Positions 54,616 through 63,058 of a stretch of DNA of 64,000 nucleotides are shown in pieces. Below the pieces are notes generated by a model. The model made no database searches and was not told where the DNA came from. It saw only the letters and a list, made by a program, of their open reading frames with translations. The DNA comes from an uncultured Bacteroidales bacterium. Its GTDB lineage: Bacteria; Bacteroidota; Bacteroidia; Bacteroidales; P3. Position 1 is the first letter of the stretch; every line of letters begins with the position of its first letter. The position numbers and the translations under genes are program-made. Location of the stretch: the NCBI GenBank assembly GCA_947165255.1, contig CAMUZR010000013.1, positions 1-64,000 on the forward strand, in the 5' to 3' direction.

Positions 54616-55224
54616 CTATCCTAAGTCTTTAATAAAACGATACATCTCTCTATCTGGATATGTCGTAAATTGATATAAAACCCGATAACCGTTACGCTTA
54701 TAAAATGCTATTGTTGATTCGTTGTTATAGTAATCTGTTGTTAAAGAGAGTTTTTGAACTCCTTTTTTTAACAATGTCGTTTCAGTTTCTGACAGCAATA
54801 GACTACCAACACCTTTACCTTGACAAATAGGTGATACACCTATGGAAAACAATTCAGCATATTCTTCATTATCAGTAACAGAATCACTCTTCTTGGTAAG
54901 ATTCTTCGCTAATCTCACCAAAGCTTTTGGATTGGTGAACAACATTTTGAACGACCATCCAAAAAAAGCGATACTATTAGAATAAATAAGCCGTGAATTA
55001 AAACCTTTACTTTTCATTGTTGCCGCAGAAAAACCGACAATTTCTCTGTTATCAACGGTCACTAAACATACGGTTTCCTTGTTTTTTATAAAACTTTTGT
55101 AATAAAACCGCAAGAAATCCCCTCCCAAACTTGTCAAAAAGAAAGTAGCAAAAGCATCTTGGTGGATTTTGACAATTTGGTCAACATCTTGAATTGTGGC
55201 AATTCTATTTTGCATATTTAACAA
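54616..55224 (-). CDS. GNAT-family N-acetyltransferase
   Basis: A 202-residue acetyltransferase with the acetyl-CoA-binding motif VSPICQGKGVGSLLLSE and the closing strand-helix NESTIAFYKRNGYRVLYQF. Directly after the sugar transferase (1-base gap) and before the glycosyltransferase, so it may acetylate the amino sugar made by the aminotransferase. GNAT-fold enzymes can replace hexapeptide acetyltransferases in this role, but that is inference. Confidence 0.82.
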   Translation of the reverse strand: MLNMQNRIATIQDVDQIVKIHQDAFATFFLTSLGGDFLRFYYKSFIKNKETVCLVTVDNREIVGFSAATMKSKGFNSRLIYSNSIAFFGWSFKMLFTNPKALVRLAKNLTKKSDSVTDNEEYAELFSIGVSPICQGKGVGSLLLSETETTLLKKGVQKLSLTTDYYNNESTIAFYKRNGYRVLYQFTTYPDREMYRFIKDLG

Positions 55225-55815
55225 TTATTCTTTTATGATAACAGCAAATGTTTGAAATATCAACTTAATGTCACCCCAAAAGGAATGATGGTTCACGTAT
55301 TCAAGATAGAGTTTCAGTTTCTCCTGCATAATGACATTAATATAATAGCTTTCAGGATCTTCTGCTTGTTCCATCAGTTTATTCTCGTTTCTGAACTTGA
55401 TGCTGGCGGGGTCGGTAATGCCTGGGCGAACATCCAACACGTACATCTGCTCCTCTGTCCAATAATCCACGTAATGGCGCACCTCCGGTCTAGGGCCCAC
55501 CAAGCTCATATCACCAAAAAATACATTGATAAGCTGTGGCAACTCATCGAGTTTAAATTTGCGGATATAGTAGCCTGAACGGGTCACGCGCGGGTCTCGT
55601 CCACCGATGGTAACCAAGCTTCCCTTATCGCTGCCAACCCGCATCGAACGGAACTTGAATATACGGAAGTCCTTGTTGCCCTTGCCCACACGAACTTGAC
55701 GATAGAACACAGGACCTTTTGAATCGAGTTTAATCCAAATGGCGAGGATAAAGAATAATGGACTTAATACCAGAAGTCCAACACCACTTGCAAAAATGTC
55801 AAAGATGCGTTTCAT
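55225..55815 (-). CDS. Initiating phosphoglycosyl transferase (PglC/bacterial sugar transferase)
   Basis: A 196-residue monotopic membrane enzyme with one N-terminal re-entrant helix (FDIFASGVGLLVLSPLFFI). The catalytic part has KLDSKGPVFYRQVRVGKGN and FKFRSMR, then VGPRPEVRHYV, the signature of polyprenyl-phosphate sugar-1-phosphate transferases. It starts repeat-unit assembly on undecaprenyl phosphate. The small PglC-like form often takes diNAcBac, FucNAc4N or QuiNAc-type UDP-sugars. Confidence 0.92.
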   Translation of the reverse strand: MKRIFDIFASGVGLLVLSPLFFILAIWIKLDSKGPVFYRQVRVGKGNKDFRIFKFRSMRVGSDKGSLVTIGGRDPRVTRSGYYIRKFKLDELPQLINVFFGDMSLVGPRPEVRHYVDYWTEEQMYVLDVRPGITDPASIKFRNENKLMEQAEDPESYYINVIMQEKLKLYLEYVNHHSFWGDIKLIFQTFAVIIKE

Positions 55816-56225
55816 AACGTATTATTAAGACAAAAACAAAAACTTAAAGCTCTTCGTAAGCCATCAATTTCAAATCACTTTTCTTTAGTAGCCATAAGCT
55901 GAAAGTATAGTTTAACCCTTACGGAAATTTGGAAACACCAAGATGAAAAAGAGATACCTCGCACCATCTTTTTTTCTGATTGTGTTTCCATTGTAGTCAG
56001 TTTTGAAATCAGGCTACAAAAGTGCGAAGTCTTCAGAAAGTGTACAAGACGGGTTTCACCGTAAACTTACAGTCTTTTGTTTTGCTTAAACAGCCCATTC
56101 GGCATGAATTCGACTAAATATCTGTCAATAAAGTTTTTTTCTTTTCCAAATCATTACTTCTTGCCAAAGCCTTGCACATCGTTTGGCAAGAGATCAAATG
56201 CCTATGGGCTGCACTTCTAAATTCC
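55816..56225. other. 410-bp AT-rich gap with an inverted repeat
   Basis: GGAAACAC near 55930 and GTGTTTCC near 55990 flank AT-rich arms that pair imperfectly over about 23 bases. No protein-like frame is convincing on either strand. It separates the sugar-transferase gene from the upstream glycosyltransferase and may hold a promoter or be the scar of a recombination. Confidence 0.4.
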
Positions 56226-57443
56226 CTATGGTTCATTTGCCAAATTATATAAATCCAAATACTTGTCAAAACAATCTTCTTTGTTGAATTCTTGTTCGGC
56301 CCTAATTCTACAATTATTACGTTGGTTCATCACTTCCTTTTCTGTTTTTTCCGAAAAAGATTCTATGATTTTATTTATACCAAACACATCTCCTTGCTCT
56401 ACAACCCACCCCGTATTAGAATTTACAGCCTCGGGAGAGCCTCCTGTGTTATATGTTAACACGGGCGTTCCACAAGCCAAAGCTTCAAGATTAACTGTAG
56501 GGAAGCTATCTGCGCGCGTCGGATTAACAAATATGTCAGCCGCATTATAATATTGTACTAGACTATCAAGGTTTTCCGTCCTTTTTATTGCTTTGATCGC
56601 TTTTGGCAATTTACTCATTATTGGTTCTTGGACTCCTATCAACACTACTTGATATGATGGGTTTTTGCTTAGCTCTATGAATTCATTCAACCCCTTGCTA
56701 TTATCCCAGCTTGAAGACACTCCCAACAAAGTAATGCGTTCATCAAGTCCTAAATCTCTACGATTAACCTTTTCCGGTTTGAATACATTCAAGTCGATAC
56801 CATTATGTATAACTTTTATTGGGTATTGACTTAAATACGACTCCTTGACGATACCTTCTAGCCATTGGCTAACGGGAACAATAGTCATTCGCTTGACCGA
56901 TGAAAAAGATTTTTGTTTTTCTTTCCAATTTGTCTTACTTCGGTCAACAAGGGTTTTATATCCATATTTCAAAAGTTGGCAATCGTAACAACCGGTTTTC
57001 CATCGTTCACACCCGATGGAAACAAAGTGTGTACATTGACCCGTCATAGCCCAACAATCATGCAAAGTCCAAATTACCGGAATATTTGCAACAGACAGAA
57101 AGTCAAATAGTATGCTGTAGTTTATATAATATCCATGTATATTATGTAAATGAATAACATCTGGTTTTATCTGTTTGATTCTGTCCACAAATCTTTGAGT
57201 AGAAACCGTAGATCCAAGTCCATGCATACCCATCGCAATACTCTTTAAAGCATGAAACTTGTTGTCAAGGCTTGAACTTATCTGGATTGTTTCAAAGTTT
57301 GAAGGCATGATGTATCTTCCGCCGTGAGCAATAATGCTTTCCCATCCTTGCTTTGAGGCTCTTTCGGCAATTTGCTCAGCAATATGTCCTGTAGAACCAT
57401 AGTTGCAGGTGCTATTTATTTGAAGAAGGGTAGGCATAACCAA
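56226..57443 (-). CDS. GT-B glycosyltransferase (WcaC-like, family 4)
   Basis: A 405-residue retaining glycosyltransferase. The N-terminal part has NSTCNYGSTGHIAEQIA and HLHNIHGYYINY, TLHDCWAMTGQCTHF and the paired cysteines GCERWKTGCYDCQL typical of this subgroup in capsule loci. The nucleotide-binding half includes NPTRADSFPTVNLEALACG and GGSPEAV. It is AT-rich, like the genes to its right, suggesting a different origin from fnlA-gmd. Confidence 0.87.
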   Translation of the reverse strand: MVMPTLLQINSTCNYGSTGHIAEQIAERASKQGWESIIAHGGRYIMPSNFETIQISSSLDNKFHALKSIAMGMHGLGSTVSTQRFVDRIKQIKPDVIHLHNIHGYYINYSILFDFLSVANIPVIWTLHDCWAMTGQCTHFVSIGCERWKTGCYDCQLLKYGYKTLVDRSKTNWKEKQKSFSSVKRMTIVPVSQWLEGIVKESYLSQYPIKVIHNGIDLNVFKPEKVNRRDLGLDERITLLGVSSSWDNSKGLNEFIELSKNPSYQVVLIGVQEPIMSKLPKAIKAIKRTENLDSLVQYYNAADIFVNPTRADSFPTVNLEALACGTPVLTYNTGGSPEAVNSNTGWVVEQGDVFGINKIIESFSEKTEKEVMNQRNNCRIRAEQEFNKEDCFDKYLDLYNLANEP

Positions 57444-57455
57444 AAATTACAATAA

Positions 57456-58700
57456 TTATTCGACTTTTCTTTTAATTACAACAGGTATTGTATCACTACT
57501 GAAATTTAATTTGAATAGTAACGTGAACAACAAACACAATACAATAAACAAATTACCCCCACGAGTGTATTGCCTAAAATAGAAAACACCTTGCGAGTAT
57601 ATTTGAAAGTACAAGATATACATAAAAAACTGGTTAAAAAAAAGTGTTTTCCCGTTGCTCCGCATAGTCACTCTAAACAAAAATGCCATAATAACCCCCA
57701 CTAATAAGGTTCCCACAATTCCAAAATTAGTCAAAAAACCTCTTAAAAAAGTTCCGAAAGCAGTTGAATCTGTTAACTCGTTTTTATATACACAATATTG
57801 GGGTTGTGGCATGTGTAAAACTTCAAAAAACAAAGGAAATGATTGTCCATAACTCACTGGCAATGGTGAAAAATCAAAATAATAACAGAAATGTTTGAAC
57901 GGTTGCCCCATATAATTAATGTATGAATCATTGGTGTTATCCTGAAAACGTCCTTTTGAAATCATTGTGAACGGAATCATAATAACAAAAGCAATAATGA
58001 CAAAACTTTTGGCTATGCTGCTTCGTTGTTTTTTTTCTAAAAAAGGTCGAAATATCAAATAAATGAAAACGAATGCAAAAAGCCAAAACACGATTCCATC
58101 GCGACCCGCTTCAGACAACACATGAAGTGTTTCCGAAAAAGAGCCTACGAACAGCAACACCCTACGAACGCCATTTTTACCTCCAATAATCCGATAAATG
58201 AAATAGAATAATATGTCAAACATATATAATGAGGCCGAAACCGATGACACAGTATACCAAATACTGTGTTCCACAAACGAAGTGCCATAAATATAACGAT
58301 CATCACGAGCGGCTCCCAAGTCACCATAGGAGAAAACGTCACGCACACTACCGGCAAAGAAAATAATCGACTCAAATGACAAAATAATCAAAACAACAGA
58401 AATGTTGTCCATTACCTTTTTTGATGGAAGCACAATCTCTTCGACTTTATCTTCTCTAAAGGATGTGAACGGTACAAAATAAAGAACACATAAAAATACG
58501 AAAAAAAGAGCAGGAAGCAAATACCGCACATTTAACACCGCATGTGAATGGCCACTTGCCATGTCGATGATAAGGCATATTATTGACAACATGTAAATGG
58601 CTACAAGAAAAATCGACGGGTATAGCCATCCGCCTCTTTTTCTTTTAAGGGCAACAAGGTAAACAACGAAGAAAACGGTAACAATGGTAATACTATTCAT
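57456..58700 (-). CDS. Wzy-type polysaccharide polymerase
   Basis: A 414-residue protein with about eleven to twelve hydrophobic segments and few conserved motifs, as usual for Wzy. A large external loop of about 70 residues lies around residues 265-320 and includes SEAGRDGIVFWLFAF before it. It lies among glycosyltransferases 12 bases upstream of the WcaC-like gene and is the only polymerase candidate in this locus. No flippase (Wzx) is visible in the window. Confidence 0.75.
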   Translation of the reverse strand: MNSITIVTVFFVVYLVALKRKRGGWLYPSIFLVAIYMLSIICLIIDMASGHSHAVLNVRYLLPALFFVFLCVLYFVPFTSFREDKVEEIVLPSKKVMDNISVVLIILSFESIIFFAGSVRDVFSYGDLGAARDDRYIYGTSFVEHSIWYTVSSVSASLYMFDILFYFIYRIIGGKNGVRRVLLFVGSFSETLHVLSEAGRDGIVFWLFAFVFIYLIFRPFLEKKQRSSIAKSFVIIAFVIMIPFTMISKGRFQDNTNDSYINYMGQPFKHFCYYFDFSPLPVSYGQSFPLFFEVLHMPQPQYCVYKNELTDSTAFGTFLRGFLTNFGIVGTLLVGVIMAFLFRVTMRSNGKTLFFNQFFMYILYFQIYSQGVFYFRQYTRGGNLFIVLCLLFTLLFKLNFSSDTIPVVIKRKVE

Positions 58701-58703
58701 GCC

Positions 58704-58860
58704 TTATTGTTTTGAATTCATTGGGGAACTTACTCCAAATAAATAACGCTTAAAAATGGGCTGGTTCGCAATATAATGCTTCCAAGCAAACAGAGCGCAA
58801 CTATTCAGGAAGAAATAATCATCATCATAAAAGCTTGACTGTGCTATGAATTTATACATA
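58704..58860 (-). other. Possible frameshifted C-terminus of the upstream glycosyltransferase
   Basis: A frame different from the GT2 gene reads protein-like residues beyond its stop (MYKFIAQSSFYDDDYFFLNS and WKHYIANQPIFKRYLF) until 58704. The overlap starts inside the GT2 tail. It could be a separate 50- to 88-residue gene, but a single-base shift in an A/T run that detached the last 50 residues explains the layout better. Confidence 0.4.
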
Positions 58861-59742
58861 ACAACATTTATCAATGAAAAACAATAATACTTTAAACAAA
58901 TCAGAAAAAACATATTTCTTCTTTGAGTTCGAGACAACCATTTTAATCGCCTCTGTTTTTGAGAAGCCATTTCTTATCAGATTCGGGACTGACAAGAATA
59001 AATTATCATGGTATCTACCAATGTTATGGCCATACATAAAAGCATTTCTTCTTAAAGAACACTGAAAATGTTGAAGTGCAAACTCCTTACTTGCCTTCGA
59101 AGTTATAGACCCTTTTCTTTTCGCAAACCATTTGTAAATAGGAGTCTTATCTACAACAACAGTTTTAGCATAATATCCTGTTTTCAACGAAAAAAAAGCA
59201 TCATTAGCCACCGGGGTCTCGTCAAATTCAATACGATAACTGTCCACCAGCGTTTTTTTGATTATTTTTCCCCAAGGTACGAGCAATTTATATCGACAAA
59301 AATCTTCCCTATCCTTTTTCTTTGAACGAATGATGTTTTGATATGGATTGTTCGCACTTAAAACCTCATTTGTCTCATAATCTACTACCACGACATCAAA
59401 GAAAATTATATCTGCATCAGAATCCAAGTATTCATCTAACTTTCTTGAAAACGAATCGGTGATAATCTCATCATCTGAATCACAGAATACAAGCCATTTC
59501 CCTTTTGCGTATTTCATCCCAATATTTCTTGCATAACCAGCTCCTTTCCCCTCTTTTGAAAACACCAATTCAACATTGGGGTTATCATAACCAGGGTATC
59601 TATTAAAATCCACCAGACGTTCATCACTGTTGTCATCGACAACTATGACCTGAATATCGTCTCTTTTCGGTATTGAATCCAAACATCTGGACAACAATTC
59701 AGGATTGTTCCGATTTGGTATTATTATGGAAAAATTTGTCAT
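58852..59742 (-). CDS. Family 2 glycosyltransferase (GT-A fold)
   Basis: A 296-residue inverting glycosyltransferase. FSIIIPNRNNPELLSRCLDS opens the GT-A fold, VVDDNSDER and GAGYARNIGMKYAKGKW follow, and FCDSDDEI holds the DxD metal-binding motif. The start at 59742 begins exactly at the fold; an ATG 18 bases upstream is an alternative. It may be shortened at the C-terminus by a frameshift. Confidence 0.85.
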   Translation of the reverse strand: MTNFSIIIPNRNNPELLSRCLDSIPKRDDIQVIVVDDNSDERLVDFNRYPGYDNPNVELVFSKEGKGAGYARNIGMKYAKGKWLVFCDSDDEIITDSFSRKLDEYLDSDADIIFFDVVVVDYETNEVLSANNPYQNIIRSKKKDREDFCRYKLLVPWGKIIKKTLVDSYRIEFDETPVANDAFFSLKTGYYAKTVVVDKTPIYKWFAKRKGSITSKASKEFALQHFQCSLRRNAFMYGHNIGRYHDNLFLSVPNLIRNGFSKTEAIKMVVSNSKKKYVFSDLFKVLLFFIDKCCYV

Positions 59743-59752
59743 AGTAAAAAGG

Positions 59753-60748
59753 CTAACCAATCATAAATTGACTTGCAAATTTATTCTTGGATTTAGTAAC
59801 CAATTTATATTGAATTGAAAAGATAATAACTGCAGTAAAATAGACCAATACATACTTAACGGCCCAATTATTCAGAAAATGATTTGCGAACAACACTATA
59901 GGCATATGCCATAAGTATATCCAGATGGTGTTTTGTCCGACCCATAGATTAAATTTAAAATTCAATACCTTTGCCCAGTGGATTCGAGTAATCCATAACA
60001 GCAACGAAACAGCAGAACCATACAATATGAAATAAGACCTCGGTGGATATTTATAACTAACTGATATATCAAGTCCTTTGTATATGAACATATGTACTAA
60101 TCCGACCACACACAACACCGTTATAGTGGTAAAAATAGCAAGCTCATCCTTTCTACTACATCTTTTCAAACGTAATCCCAAAAGAAATGGTACAGAATAT
60201 GCTGTCATATATAAAAGAAAATCTTTTATAATCACAGATATCGCTTGTATTTTTATTTGTTGAGACAATAAATAGATTAATTCGTTTGCAACAAAAACAC
60301 CAACTACAAACAAAACAAAAAACCATCTGTTTTTGATACGACTATCTAACTTTACCCACAAAGGAGTAAGAAGCATAACCAATAAAAACACTCGAATTAT
60401 CCATACATAACCAATGCTTTCATCCAACAAGAGAAAAGATCGCAAAATCATACGACCTGTTAGGTATGGTTCGGGCAAAATAAAAGATTGTGCATAATAA
60501 AAGCCTGTTAAATAAACAGCCAAAAATAGCCAAACAGGAAAAATCAATCTCTTAGTTCTTTTCCAAACGTAATCCCAATAATTGGTAATACATTTCCCTG
60601 ATGTTGCCAGACCAGAGACGAACAACATCAATGGAACATCAAAACTTCGCAATTGACCTAAAACGTATGGCGGGGTAACATGTGCCAGTATGATTAAACT
60701 CAATCCGATAAAGCGCAATAGGTCAATATATGGGTCTCGTACTTTCAT
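59753..60748 (-). CDS. Acyltransferase family 3 (O-acetyltransferase) membrane protein
   Basis: A 331-residue protein with about ten helices. YIDLLRFIGLSLIILAHVTP carries the Arg and His of acyltransferase-3 enzymes in the first helix, and FDVPLMLFVSGL follows. It probably adds acetyl groups to the capsule or its lipid-linked repeat. It lies between the IS remnant and the GT2 gene. Confidence 0.88.
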   Translation of the reverse strand: MKVRDPYIDLLRFIGLSLIILAHVTPPYVLGQLRSFDVPLMLFVSGLATSGKCITNYWDYVWKRTKRLIFPVWLFLAVYLTGFYYAQSFILPEPYLTGRMILRSFLLLDESIGYVWIIRVFLLVMLLTPLWVKLDSRIKNRWFFVLFVVGVFVANELIYLLSQQIKIQAISVIIKDFLLYMTAYSVPFLLGLRLKRCSRKDELAIFTTITVLCVVGLVHMFIYKGLDISVSYKYPPRSYFILYGSAVSLLLWITRIHWAKVLNFKFNLWVGQNTIWIYLWHMPIVLFANHFLNNWAVKYVLVYFTAVIIFSIQYKLVTKSKNKFASQFMIG

Positions 60749-60959
60749 AATAATATCTCAATAATGATAAAAAATAAGTAGTTACGATGTTGTGAATAAC
60801 GCCTAATAAACTGTTTTTATTTTATTGATTTTTAATGCATTAGAAACAAAATAGCCCCCCCCACAAAAAAAAACACATATCTTAGGAATTAATTTCCAGG
60901 TCATTACATAGATAATAAAGAAACCTCCAGAAGAGATTGAAGACGGAAATGGAATATCT

Positions 60960-62110
60960 TAGCATACTCAAAGAACGTGATAGAAGGTATTTATTGCACG
61001 CAATGCAGCGCAATAAAGGCTGTGGCAAAGGCTTTGCACTGTTCGCCGAACACCATTCCCAATACGATTTATAAATCACCCACCACATTGTCACACACGA
61101 TAGCAAACAACGCTTGCCGGGCGGCGGAGCGAAAAAGAAACTCGACAAGCATCCTGAGTGGGTGGCGACGTTCGAAGGAATTGTCAATGGTTTTGTGGCG
61201 GATCTTCCTCAGGACGAGAGTATCGTGTGGGTCGGCATCTCCATGCTGAAAATCTAGTGCGAACCCCATGAACAAGGACACGTCTTGACCCGTTACATAA
61301 TACGTCCTGTGCACAAATCCGCAGGCCTCAAGCGCCGGTATTTCCTCAAGAACCTGCCGCTGCGCGAGGTGGGGGACAGGGATGCTGTTTGTGCAGATAG
61401 GCTCCGCGAAAGAATCCTGCATCGACGCCGAAATACCTATCATCAGCGTGGGCACCAAAAAGAAGGAGATGTCCGGAAACTTCAAACGCGACGGACGAGT
61501 TTACTGCACATCTTCGCACTAGGTCTACAACCATGGCTTCGAGACCTTCTCCGGCGGCATGATTATTCTGCACTGCATCTACAACATCTACCACAACATC
61601 TGCTATCTCTATATAGGAACCAGCCACGACACCTCCGAGTTTGTCTGCGACAACATCGAACTTGTTTGGAACAGCCACCTTGAATCACTCAAACCCGATG
61701 CACGGATACTTGTGATTCTCTATGACAGCGGAGGCTCCAACTCCTGCCTCCACCGCATCGTTAAGCAGAATTTCATGTGCTTCGCCGACCGCATCAGGAG
61801 GAGAATCCTTGTTATGCACTACCCTCCGTACCATTCCAAGTTTAACCCCATCGAGCACCGGTTCTGCTCCCTGATAACAAGCTCTTGGATCGGGGTACCG
61901 CTCTACACAGAGGCAGACACCTGCCGTGGAGCTGCCAGCACTGCGATGGAAGTGGAGCTGAAGGTATTCGCCGAGATTGTCGACAAGGTATCCGAGACCG
62001 GAAAAAAAGTACTCGATTCCTTCCCTTATAGACTCGATAAACAAATCGTCTTCGACTATACTCTCCTCAAATGGAACTACATCATACTCCCTCTGTATCG
62101 GCTCATGTTA
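60960..62110 (+). mobile_element. Decayed ISAzo13-family transposase
   Basis: Pieces of one transposase are spread over two frames on the plus strand, opposite to all neighbours. GGAKKKLDKHPEW starts one piece near 61123 and stops at a TAG near 61255. ISVGTKKKEMSGNFKRDGR (near 61440) and the long C-terminal piece with GTSHDTSEF, LVILYDSGGSNS and HYPPYHSKFNPIEHRFC (61610-61880) lie in another frame, with a second in-frame TAG. These are ISAzo13 DDE-domain motifs. At least one frameshift and two stops make it inactive. An 8-C run at 60855 and AT-rich DNA flank it; inverted ends were not found. Confidence 0.82.
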
Positions 62111-62151
62111 TTTATTAATCATTACTGTATTGATTGGCTATTCTTAAAACT

Positions 62152-63036
62152 TTATTTGGTCGGTAATTGAATCATATTCCCCAACAGCAAATCCGTACTC
62201 TCAACTTTAGTTATATCAAGGCCTGCCCCCGGAGTGAACGTCAATTCACCAAATATCACATTCCCATTGTCAAGATAAAAGTCGGCACGAACAAAGGGGA
62301 ATGGCGCAGAAAGCTTTCCCGCATATTCGAACAGTTTATCCCATCCTTCTGGCTTTACGTAAACAAAGTCCTCAGGTGCTTTTAGACCATCGTATGACAT
62401 AGAACGTTGAACGTCCCCGTTCCTATCTACATAATAGAACTTAGGGACTTGTCCTTTTTCACGGCCAATGCAGACCATCGCATACATTGGCTTCCCGTTA
62501 CAACAATAAATCTTATAATCATTAGGGGCTTGTCCGTCAGATGTCTCAATAAATCGTTCGCACAAGATCTTTCTTTCCATGTTCGCGTATTGCATTTCAG
62601 AGGTCACAAGATGCATTTTGCTGCGATTCCATCTTCGCATTTCTTTTTTTGCAGCAGGAATATCCATGGAGGATTTGTCCTTGCAAATGATATTATACGA
62701 AAAGTAGTAATTCGACTTTAGGGCAAACTTGTTGGGAAGTTTATCAAAATCTATCTCATCTGGCGAATCATATACACCAAGTAAAGGATTAAGGATTTCC
62801 TCGCATCCACACTTTTTCACATATTCACGTACTGTATATTTGTTGGCACATTGTAAAACTAAGGGGTCCGTCGAATATGTGTTTAATTTCAGCCACAAGA
62901 TCTTCTCGTTTGAGGTAATTGGATTGTTTAGATCCAACTTTTTTCCAAAGCGCTTCTTGTAAGAATATCTTGAATTCAAAGTGGGCGAAATGATTGTCAA
63001 TAACGCCTTGAACATTATATCAAAATAATTATTCAT
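62152..63036 (-). CDS. TupA-like ATP-grasp ligase
   Basis: A 294-residue protein of the TupA-like ATP-grasp family. Landmarks are WLKLNTYSTDPLVLQCANKY (N-terminal), KFALKSNY (ATP-binding lysine region), CERFIE, APNDYKIYCCNGKP and the closing VRADFYLDNGNVIFGELTF with Mg-binding Asp and Glu. TupA takes part in making teichuronopeptide, so the family may form amide bonds between uronic acids and amino acids. The start at 63036 was chosen since the in-frame extension to 63192 overlaps the upstream gene. It follows an opine-dehydrogenase-like gene 22 bases upstream. Confidence 0.85.
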   Translation of the reverse strand: MNNYFDIMFKALLTIISPTLNSRYSYKKRFGKKLDLNNPITSNEKILWLKLNTYSTDPLVLQCANKYTVREYVKKCGCEEILNPLLGVYDSPDEIDFDKLPNKFALKSNYYFSYNIICKDKSSMDIPAAKKEMRRWNRSKMHLVTSEMQYANMERKILCERFIETSDGQAPNDYKIYCCNGKPMYAMVCIGREKGQVPKFYYVDRNGDVQRSMSYDGLKAPEDFVYVKPEGWDKLFEYAGKLSAPFPFVRADFYLDNGNVIFGELTFTPGAGLDITKVESTDLLLGNMIQLPTK

Positions 63037-63058
63037 CTGTACTAAGGATTTATCAGAC

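Noticed and set aside
55816..56225. Small plus-strand peptide beginning MKKRYLAPSFF
   Set aside because: It stops after 17 residues, opposes the operon, and has no promoter or conserved pattern that I can point to.
61069..61485. Minus-strand frames within the IS remnant as genes
   Set aside because: They are antisense to recognisable transposase pieces and show no motifs of their own.
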